The notes under the pieces were generated by a model. That model saw only the letters and a program-made list of their open reading frames with translations, had not been told where the DNA came from and ran no database searches. Positions 1-5,065 of a stretch of DNA of 5,065 bases are shown in pieces (positions within the stretch are counted from its first letter, which is position 1; the number at the start of each line of letters is the position of its first letter). The DNA is taken from assembly GCA_947258895.1 (NCBI GenBank), contig CAMYKE010000536.1, positions 1 to 5,065 of the forward strand. The letters run 5' to 3'. The translations under genes and the position numbers were made by a program. The stretch is from an uncultured Pseudomonadales bacterium (lineage in GTDB: Bacteria > Pseudomonadota > Gammaproteobacteria > Pseudomonadales > IMCC2047).

Positions 1-545
1 TTTTTGCAGAACACGCTGATTCCGGGTGCCTCCTGGCTGGGAAACCGGGTGTCTGTGAAATTGTAAAACATCGACTCCCGTGCCATCTCCTCGTCCGTGA
101 AGGATACGTGGTAATCGTAATTAAAGTCGCTGCCATGTGAGGATACCCAGTTGAAGTTCCAATCCATGCGCTGCTGGTAACTGGCCAGTGTCGGCCATCG
201 CGCCCGGGAGACTGCAACGAGGCTAATATCCCGATGGTTCAGGTGGACCACGATGCCATTGAAGTTATCGGCCCAGAATGAACAGCTGGGACAACCTTCC
301 GGCCAGTCGGGCCCGAACATGAAGTGATAGATAATCAGCTGGCTGCGCCCGTCAAACAGGTCTGCCATTGTTTCCCGCCCATTCGGGCCCTCGAACCTGT
401 ACTCCTTGTCTACCCGGACCCAGGGTAGTGCGCGCCGCCTGGCGCTCAGGCGGTCGCGCAGGCGGGTGAACTCTTTTTCCTCCGCCAGGTGTTCCTTACG
501 GGCAAGCAGCCATTCTTCTCGCGAAACGATCTTGGGGTGTTCCAT
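1..545 (-). CDS. DUF899 family thioredoxin-like protein (partial, C-terminus beyond left edge)
   Basis: Reading the minus strand from the ATG at 545 gives 181 uninterrupted codons that run off the left edge. The product matches the DUF899 (COG4312) family as I know it: an N-terminal helical stretch with VSREEWLLARK (residues 7-17) and EKEFTRLRDRL (23-33), then ALPWVRVDKEY (39-49), LFDGRSQLIIYHFMFGP (63-79), EGCPSCSFWADNFNG (83-97), VSRARWP (112-118) and GSDFNYDYHVSF (138-149). The CPSC pair (C85, C88) sits where a thioredoxin fold would carry its redox CxxC. There is no signal peptide or membrane segment, so it is probably cytoplasmic. The family's biochemical role is not established; a thiol-redox function is inferred. 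Family members are usually somewhat over 200 residues, so perhaps 40-70 C-terminal residues are missing. It lies 56 bp after the 160-residue unknown gene on the same strand and is probably co-transcribed with it. Family assignment is firm, function is not. Confidence 0.9.
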   Translation of the reverse strand, partial: MEHPKIVSREEWLLARKEHLAEEKEFTRLRDRLSARRRALPWVRVDKEYRFEGPNGRETMADLFDGRSQLIIYHFMFGPDWPEGCPSCSFWADNFNGIVVHLNHRDISLVAVSRARWPTLASYQQRMDWNFNWVSSHGSDFNYDYHVSFTDEEMARESMFYNFTDTRFPSQEAPGISVFCK

Positions 546-554
546 ACCGGGTTT

Positions 555-558
555 CTCC
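555..558 (-). promoter_or_regulatory. Shine-Dalgarno site deciding the DUF899 gene start
   Basis: On the minus strand GGAG lies 9 nt before the ATG at 545. An in-frame ATG seven codons upstream (564-566) would also be open, but it has only a pyrimidine-rich lead (GTTCTCCCATC) and no purine-rich site. DUF899 proteins also typically begin a few residues before the VSREEW motif, which fits the ATG at 545. The downstream start is therefore preferred. Confidence 0.6.
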
Positions 559-601
559 GTATTCATGATGGGAGAACATCTTGGTACCCCGGAGCCGGGG
601 A

Positions 602-1084
602 TCAGCCTGCCCGGGTCACGGGCTTGGCCGGTCTCTTCCGAGGGGTGATGTCGAGCCCGTCCCTGAGCCTGGCCAGCGCAGAATCGTAGCGGGCCGGATC
701 CCTGGATTTGAGTGATTTCAGCTCCGCAATCAAGCCGTCGATAGCGGTCGACAGATTCTCCTGGGAATTCCACTTGGCCTTGATCCGCTCGATATCCGCG
801 ACCATACGGGTGAATTCGCTGACAGTCCGTTGCTGCTCATCGGACAGGTTTTCCAGCCCCGGGTTCTCGACCAGGGTTACTAGCAGGTCGTTGATCTTGC
901 CCAGTTGTTTACCGTAACTGGCGACATCCTCGATAACCTCCTGCTCGATGCGATGGTCCGAGGTGGTGACGTTGCGGATATTGATAAAACCCATCTGGGA
1001 ACTGAGCGACTTTATCCAAAGCTCCCAGGGGTTGATCGCTTGCGTCACGGGGCCCGACCACGGGAAATTAATGGAATTGGGCAT
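602..1084 (-). CDS. Protein of unknown function, helical, possibly phasin-like (160 aa)
   Basis: A complete 160-residue protein that I cannot assign to a named family. It has no signal peptide, membrane segment or cysteine. The N-terminus is rich in tryptophan (W9, W20, W23, within FPWSG and NPWELWIKSL), followed by MGFINIRN (31-38). Residues about 44-145 are charged and look almost entirely alpha-helical, including VIEDVASYGKQLGKI (50-64). A Pro- and Lys/Arg-rich basic tail (PRKRPAKPVTRAG, 148-160) ends it. This layout of Trp-rich start, amphipathic helices and basic tail loosely resembles polyhydroxyalkanoate granule-associated proteins (phasins, PhaM-like), but I see no diagnostic motif, so this is only an idea. 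The ATG has a strong AGGAG site 8 nt upstream. The gene follows the REP-like element after the pump and precedes the DUF899 gene by 56 bp, probably as a two-gene unit. Its reality as a gene is well supported by ribosome site, operon position and helical composition. Confidence 0.8.
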   Translation of the reverse strand: MPNSINFPWSGPVTQAINPWELWIKSLSSQMGFINIRNVTTSDHRIEQEVIEDVASYGKQLGKINDLLVTLVENPGLENLSDEQQRTVSEFTRMVADIERIKAKWNSQENLSTAIDGLIAELKSLKSRDPARYDSALARLRDGLDITPRKRPAKPVTRAG

Positions 1085-1092
1085 CTTCTGGT

Positions 1093-1097
1093 CTCCT
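1093..1097 (-). promoter_or_regulatory. Shine-Dalgarno site of the 160-aa unknown gene
   Basis: AGGAG on the minus strand, within the longer purine run AGAGGAGA, lies 8 nt before the ATG at 1084. It is a near-consensus ribosome site. It supports both the chosen start and independent translation of this gene, which is otherwise separated from the pump by 119 bp. Confidence 0.75.
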
Positions 1098-1112
1098 CTG
1101 GAACGTGTCTGA

Positions 1113-1203
1113 GGGGGACAGTCTACTTAATTCAACAGGATCCACAAATACGAATCAAGTAAACTGATGCTCCCCCGGTTTGACGGAATTAAGTAAACTG
1201 TCC
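1113..1203. repeat. REP/REPIN-like intergenic element with three motif copies
   Basis: Three related copies are seen directly. The left copy GGACAGTCTACTTAATTC (1116-1133, preceded by GGG) reads on the plus strand. The right copy GAATTAAGTAAACTGTCC (1186-1203) is its inverse with one mismatch in 18. A middle copy, GAATCAAGTAAACTG (1152-1166, followed by ATGC then TCCCCC to 1176), has the same orientation as the right copy and differs from it at 1 of 15 positions. The left copy can pair with the middle copy (15 bp plus 6 bp across a 4-nt bulge, 18-nt loop) or with the right copy (18 bp, 52-nt loop). The right copy ends exactly next to the pump's TAA stop. Size, intergenic position and inverted arrangement fit REP/REPIN elements spread by REP-associated tyrosine transposases (RAYTs). 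From memory, motifs of this GGGGACAGTTTACTTAATTC type recur in gammaproteobacterial genomes, but I could not check this. No transposase gene is in the window. Confidence 0.7.
1130..1158 (-). promoter_or_regulatory. Weak candidate sigma-70 promoter for the unknown/DUF899 pair
   Basis: On the minus strand TTGATT (1153-1158) and TTGAAT (1130-1135) are separated by 17 nt, matching -35 and -10 consensus at 4 of 6 positions each. The spacing is ideal but the match is weak, and the boxes lie inside the REP-like copies, so chance is likely. If real, the element would supply a promoter about 45 nt before the start codon of the 160-residue gene. Confidence 0.2.
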
Positions 1204-4200
1204 TTATGCACCCTCTGTCGATTCGCTGGTAGGCTCATCGACCGGCTTGCCGGTCACCAGGTGTCGCAGCATCGTATAGAACACCGGCGTAAGGAACAGA
1301 CCGACCAGGGTCACGCCGATCATCCCGGAAAATACCGCGGTACCGAGCACCCTGCGCATCTCGGCGCCAGCCCCGGAGGCGATTACCAGGGGCACCACGC
1401 CAAGGATAAACGCGAAGGAGGTCATCAGGATCGGCCTGAGGCGCAGCATCGCGGCCCGGGTGGCGGCCTCATAGATCGTTTCGCCCCGGGTCTCGAGCTG
1501 GCGGGCAAATTCGACGATCAGGATGGCGTTCTTGGCGGCGAGGCCGATCAGCACCACCATGCCGATCTGGGTGAGTATGTTGTTGTCCAGCCCGCGCATC
1601 CACACGCCGAGCAGCGCGAACAGGATACACAGGGGTACGATCAGAATGATCGCCAGCGGCAGGGTCCAGCTCTCGTATTGGGCAGCGAGCAGCAGGAAGA
1701 CAAACAATACACTGAGCGGGAATAGCAACAGGCCCACGTTGCCGGCTGCGCGCTCCTGGTAGGCGAGTTCGGTCCACTCGAACCCGAACCCGCTGGGCAA
1801 TTGGGTTGCGGCCAGCTGTTCCATGCGATCGAGCGCTTCGCCCGAGCTGTGTCCCGCGCTGGTTGAGCCCTGCAGCTCCGTCGCCGGGTAGAGGTTGTGG
1901 CGCACTACCCGGTCCGGCCCGGCGGCATTCTCCACCCGCGCCAGCGAGCCCAGCGGCACCATCGCGCCGGTATCGCTGCGCACCCGCAACGCGGCGATAT
2001 CCGCCGGTTCGAAACGGTAGGGCGCGTCGGCCTGCGCAGTCACCCGATAGGAACGGCCGAACAGGTTGAAGTCGTTGGCATAGGCCGAGCCCAGATAGAC
2101 GGACAGGGCTTCGAAAATGCTCTCCACCGGCACCTTCAGCATTTCCGCCTTGGTGCGATCGATGTCCAGAAAGTAGCGGGGCGTGGCGGTGCTGAAGGTG
2201 GTAAACACACGCGTGGTTTCCGGCGCCTGATTAGCGGGCATGGCTATCCCCCAGGTCGCGCCCTCCAGGGCCTGGAGCCCGCGGCCGGCGCGGTCCTGTA
2301 CCATCATCTTGAAGCCGCCCGCGTTGCCCATGCCTCGCACCGGCGGCGGGGTTACTACGAAAATCTGCGCCTCGCGGATAACGGACAGGCGTTGCGACAG
2401 CCGCGCCAGCACCGCATTTATAGAGTCGTCGGGCCCTCGCTCCGCGAAGGGTTTCAGGGGTACGAAAATCGCCCCGGCGTTGGATGCGTTGGAAAAGGTC
2501 GCCCCCGAAAAGCCGGCAAACGCCACCGCTCGCGCAGCGCCCGGGGTGTCGAGGATGATATCGGTGGCTTCCTGGATGACCGCGTCAGTGCGCTGTAGCG
2601 AAGCGCCCTTGGGCAGTTCCAGCGCGACGATCAGATAGCCCTGGTCCTGGTCCGGGATGAATCCCCCCGGCACTTTCAGTAACACCAGCACCGTGGCGGC
2701 GAGTAGCGCCAGGAACACCGCAGTGGCCATCACCGGGCGCCGGGTCACGGCGCAGACCCTGCGCCCGTACCCCTTGGACATGCGGTCGAAGCCGCGATTG
2801 AAAGCGGCGAAAAATCCACCCGCGGCAGCTTTTTGCTCCGCATCCTCCGACCTTGGCTTGAGCAGGATTGCGCACAGCGCAGGGCTCAGGGTCAGCGAGT
2901 TGAACGCCGAGATCAGCGTAGCTACGGCGATGGTCATGGCGAACTGGCGAAAGAACTGCCCGGAGATCCCGCCGAGGAATGCCGTGGGAACGAATACCGC
3001 GGCGAGCACCAGCGCCATGGCGATCAGCGCCGTGCCGACCACCACGATGGCATCGTCGACGACAATGCCGATCGCCAGCACCAGGCCAAACAGTGACAGG
3101 TTGTTCAGGGAGAAGCCGAACGCCGCCATAAACAGAAAGGTCCCGATCAGGGATACCGGGATGGCAATGATCGGGATCAGCGCCGCACGCCACGACTGCA
3201 GGAATACCAGTATCACCAGGCTTACCAGCACTACCGCCTCGAAAATGGTGATGTAGACGGCCCGCACCGATTGGGCGACGAACTCGGTCGGGTTATAGAC
3301 CACGCGGTAGGCGAGGCCTTCGGGGAAAGCCTCGGAAAGCCCGGCCACCTGGTCCAGGATCTGTTCGGCGGTCTCCAGCGCGTTGCTCCCGGGGCGCTGG
3401 AAAATCGCGATGGCCACCGCGGGATTTCCGTCGAGGTAGCTGTTGGTGATGTAGTCGCGTGCGCCCAGCTCCACGCGGCCGATGTCGCCAACGCGGGTGA
3501 GACGCCCGTCCTCGCCGGTCTTGACGATCACCTGCTCGAACTCTCCCGGTTCGGTAAACCGGCCCTGGGCGTTCACGGACAACTGGAAGTCGTTGGGCAA
3601 CGGCATCGGTGGAGCTCCCAGTGCGCCGCCGGAGACCTGCACGTTCTGCGCCTGTAATGCGCCTACCACGTCGCCGGCGGTCAAGCTCAGTGCGGCAAGC
3701 CGCTCGGGATCCAGCCACACCCGCATCGAGTATTCGCGGGCGCCGAATACGGTAATGTTGCCGACCCCCTGGATCCGCGCCAGCACGTCGCGGATACGGA
3801 GCAGTGCATAATTGGAAATATACAGCTGGTCAAATCGGTTGTCGGGTGATTCCAGGTGTACCACCATCATCAGATCGGGCGAGCTCTTGGCGGTGGTCAC
3901 GCCCAGCCGCCGCACCTCCTCAGGCAAGCGCGGCAGCGCCACCGCGACGCGGTTTTGCACCAGCACCTGCGCGGCATCCAGGTCGGTACCGGTTTCGAAG
4001 GTAATGGTCAGCACCATCCCACCGTCGGCCGTGGAAGAGGAGGTCATGTACAGCATGCCCTCCACACCATTGATCTCCTGCTCCAGCGGCGTGGCGACGG
4101 TGTCGGCGATGGTCTCCGGGGTCGCACCCGGGTACACCGCGCGCACCTGCACGGTGGGCGGGGCGATTTCGGGGTATTGCGCCACCGGCAGGCCGAAGTA

Positions 4201-4284
4201 GGCAACCATCCCGGTGATCACCAGCAGGATCGACAGTACCGCGGCGAAACGCGGCCGGGCGATGAAAAAATGTGCCATTTTCAT
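1204..4284 (-). CDS. RND (HAE1) multidrug efflux pump permease, MexF/AcrB-like, with TM4-TM5 loop missing
   Basis: The 1026-residue inner-membrane subunit of a tripartite efflux pump, which would exchange protons for drugs, dyes or solvents and pass them to an outer-membrane channel. Visible features: start MKMAHFFIARP with TM1 about 10-30; first periplasmic domain about 31-342; TM2-TM6 about 343-473; NSLTLSPALCA (462-472); TM7 about 517-536; GGFIPDQDQGY (540-550); second periplasmic domain to about 848 with YANDFNLFGRSYRV (735-748); TM8-TM12 about 850-1006. Proton-relay residues are D410 and D411 (AcrB D407/D408), K918 (K940), R948 (R971) and T955 (T978). The YANDFN and AFNSLTLSPAL wording is closest to MexF/OqxB-type pumps as I recall them. 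The oddity is that VVDDAIVVV runs directly into GTALIAMALVL at residues 416/417. The roughly 25-residue segment ENVER...(AcrB about 414-438) is absent while the frame stays open, so activity is uncertain. The ATG at 4284 is preferred over M3 because GGAGGG lies 7 nt upstream. Confidence 0.95.
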   Translation of the reverse strand: MKMAHFFIARPRFAAVLSILLVITGMVAYFGLPVAQYPEIAPPTVQVRAVYPGATPETIADTVATPLEQEINGVEGMLYMTSSSTADGGMVLTITFETGTDLDAAQVLVQNRVAVALPRLPEEVRRLGVTTAKSSPDLMMVVHLESPDNRFDQLYISNYALLRIRDVLARIQGVGNITVFGAREYSMRVWLDPERLAALSLTAGDVVGALQAQNVQVSGGALGAPPMPLPNDFQLSVNAQGRFTEPGEFEQVIVKTGEDGRLTRVGDIGRVELGARDYITNSYLDGNPAVAIAIFQRPGSNALETAEQILDQVAGLSEAFPEGLAYRVVYNPTEFVAQSVRAVYITIFEAVVLVSLVILVFLQSWRAALIPIIAIPVSLIGTFLFMAAFGFSLNNLSLFGLVLAIGIVVDDAIVVVGTALIAMALVLAAVFVPTAFLGGISGQFFRQFAMTIAVATLISAFNSLTLSPALCAILLKPRSEDAEQKAAAGGFFAAFNRGFDRMSKGYGRRVCAVTRRPVMATAVFLALLAATVLVLLKVPGGFIPDQDQGYLIVALELPKGASLQRTDAVIQEATDIILDTPGAARAVAFAGFSGATFSNASNAGAIFVPLKPFAERGPDDSINAVLARLSQRLSVIREAQIFVVTPPPVRGMGNAGGFKMMVQDRAGRGLQALEGATWGIAMPANQAPETTRVFTTFSTATPRYFLDIDRTKAEMLKVPVESIFEALSVYLGSAYANDFNLFGRSYRVTAQADAPYRFEPADIAALRVRSDTGAMVPLGSLARVENAAGPDRVVRHNLYPATELQGSTSAGHSSGEALDRMEQLAATQLPSGFGFEWTELAYQERAAGNVGLLLFPLSVLFVFLLLAAQYESWTLPLAIILIVPLCILFALLGVWMRGLDNNILTQIGMVVLIGLAAKNAILIVEFARQLETRGETIYEAATRAAMLRLRPILMTSFAFILGVVPLVIASGAGAEMRRVLGTAVFSGMIGVTLVGLFLTPVFYTMLRHLVTGKPVDEPTSESTEGA

Positions 4285-4287
4285 CGC

Positions 4288-5065
4288 TCAGCCCTCCACC
4301 GGGGTCACGGGCTGTCCCGGTCGCACGCGCTGCGTGCCCTCTACCACGATCTGCTCGTCGCGTTGCAGGCCTGCCTCGATAATGCGCATGCCGTCATCCA
4401 GGCGCCGGCCGAGCCCGACAATACGCATTTCAGCCACGTTATCGGCGGAGACCACATAGACAAAGCGCCGCGACTGGTCGGTTCCAATGGCCGAGTCCGG
4501 CACCAATAGCGCTTCGAATGGCCCCTCGCCGATCAGCCGCACGCGCGCGAACATCCCCGGTAGCAGGATCCCGTCCGGGTTCGGTACCACCGCTCGACCC
4601 TGCATCGTACCCGTGGCGTCGTCGACCCGGGTATCGACAAAATCCATGTGGCCCTGGTGCGGAAATCCCTCCTCGTCGGCCAGCTGGATACGCACCGGAT
4701 TGGGGGTGTCGCGCGAACTGGGTCGCGCTCCTGCGCGGTCCAGGCGAACATAGCGCAGATAGGCGCGCTCATCGCCGGTGAAATAGACATGCACGGGATC
4801 CTGGGACACGATCGTGGTGAGCAGTGTCGCACCGGTCGTACCGCCGCTGACCAGGTTGCCCTGGGTCACCAGTTTGCGCGAAATGCGCCCGTTGATGGGG
4901 GACACGACGCGGGTGAACTCGAGATCAAGCTCCGCGGAGCGCAATGTGGCCTGCGCTGCGGCGAGTGCCGCGGCGGCTTCACTTTGACTTTCCCGACGCG
5001 CCTCAAAATCTTCCTGGGAGATCGATTTGGAGCGGATCAGGTCTTCGGCCCGGCGCAGGTTGCGG
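4288..5065 (-). CDS. RND efflux periplasmic adaptor, MexE/AcrA-like (partial, N-terminus beyond right edge)
   Basis: The frame is open from the right edge (first full codon 5062-5064) to TGA at 4288-4290, giving 258 residues. The true start is outside the window. A TTG at 4942-4944 is internal to the frame and is not the start. Order of parts: second helix of the alpha-hairpin (about 1-48, Ala/Glu-rich, with DLIRSKSISQEDFEARR); lipoyl half-motif RVVSPINGRIS then TQGNLVSGG (52-75); beta-barrel with DPVHVYF, ADEEGFPHQGHMDFVDTRVD, GTMQGRAVVPNPDG and LLPGMFARVRL; membrane-proximal domain with LVPDSAIGTDQSRRFVYVV and QRVRPGQPVTPVEG. These phrases match the MexE family well. Adaptors are usually about 370-400 residues, so about 110-140 are missing, including the signal peptide or lipobox and the first hairpin helix. 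It bridges the RND pump to the outer-membrane channel in the periplasm. The stop lies 3 nt before the pump's ATG, an operon arrangement implying coupled translation. No defect is visible in the part present. Confidence 0.95.
   Translation of the reverse strand, partial: RNLRRAEDLIRSKSISQEDFEARRESQSEAAAALAAAQATLRSAELDLEFTRVVSPINGRISRKLVTQGNLVSGGTTGATLLTTIVSQDPVHVYFTGDERAYLRYVRLDRAGARPSSRDTPNPVRIQLADEEGFPHQGHMDFVDTRVDDATGTMQGRAVVPNPDGILLPGMFARVRLIGEGPFEALLVPDSAIGTDQSRRFVYVVSADNVAEMRIVGLGRRLDDGMRIIEAGLQRDEQIVVEGTQRVRPGQPVTPVEG
4292..4297 (-). promoter_or_regulatory. Shine-Dalgarno site of the pump gene, inside the adaptor gene
   Basis: GGAGGG on the minus strand ends 7 nt before the ATG at 4284 and lies within the last codons of the adaptor gene. 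It favours the ATG at 4284 over the in-frame ATG two codons later (4278), for which the spacing would be about 13 nt. The overlap of ribosome site, TGA and ATG supports translational coupling of adaptor and pump. Confidence 0.7.

Noticed and set aside
587..600. CCCCGGAGCCGGGG palindrome between the unknown gene and the DUF899 gene, as a terminator
   Set aside because: The stem is short with a tiny loop and no U-tract follows on the minus strand (GTACCAAG), so it does not look like a Rho-independent terminator.
489..1162. Small plus-strand open frames (406-648, 489-689, 708-917, 905-1162)
   Set aside because: They overlap the DUF899 and 160-residue genes on the opposite strand, have no ribosome sites or recognisable domains, and one runs into the REP-like repeat.
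1116..1203. The inverted repeat after the pump as a classical Rho-independent terminator
   Set aside because: The arms are AT-rich in the middle, the loops are 18 or 52 nt, and no U-run follows the stem. A REP-like element fits better.
2585..3193. Minus-strand 202-residue open frame inside the pump gene
   Set aside because: It is an out-of-frame reading of the pump coding strand with Arg/Gly/His-rich, domain-free sequence. The pump frame continues intact through the region, so it is not evidence of a frameshift.
1180..4509. Long plus-strand open frames (1180-1725, 1897-2598, 2657-3256, 3856-4509)
   Set aside because: They lie opposite the pump and adaptor genes, have low-complexity His/Arg/Gly/Pro-rich compositions typical of antisense frames in GC-rich DNA, show no ribosome sites or known domains, and overlap clearly real genes.
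4942..4944. TTG as the start of a 218-residue adaptor
   Set aside because: The same frame continues upstream to the window edge with recognisable adaptor hairpin sequence, so the TTG is an internal leucine codon and the gene is simply cut by the window.

Overview
The window carries four protein-coding genes, all on the minus strand. From right to left, which is the direction of transcription, they are: the C-terminal part of a MexE/AcrA-type periplasmic adaptor (runs off the right edge), a MexF/AcrB-type RND inner-membrane pump, a 160-residue conserved-looking protein of unknown function, and the N-terminal part of a DUF899 thioredoxin-like protein (runs off the left edge). The GC-rich composition, strong GGAG-type Shine-Dalgarno sites, the MexEF-like pump and a REP-like intergenic repeat suggest a Gammaproteobacterium, or at least a proteobacterium. 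This is a judgement from gene style; no rRNA or marker gene is present.

Right half (1204-5065): adaptor and pump form a tight operon. Only 3 nt separate them, and the pump's ribosome site lies inside the end of the adaptor gene. Together they would form two of the three parts of a tripartite drug or solvent efflux pump. The outer-membrane channel gene that often follows a MexEF-type pair is not here, and no regulator is visible. The pump has its proton-relay residues (D410, D411, K918). However, it lacks about 25 residues between TM4 and TM5: the conserved cytoplasmic segment that AcrB has at about 414-438 is missing cleanly and in frame. This is the most notable feature of the window.

Middle (1085-1203): a 119-bp intergenic region filled largely by a REP/REPIN-like element. 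It holds three copies of a motif related to GGACAGTTTACTTAATTC, one in one orientation and two in the other. One copy abuts the pump's stop codon. The copies can form two mutually exclusive long hairpins. A weak promoter for the downstream pair can be proposed within it.

Left part (1-1084): the unknown 160-residue protein and the DUF899 protein are 56 bp apart and probably co-transcribed. They have no evident functional link to the pump.

I do not see a CRISPR array, tRNA, rRNA, transposase gene or a clearly novel multi-gene system. The long open frames on the plus strand across 1180-4509 are antisense shadows of the pump gene.
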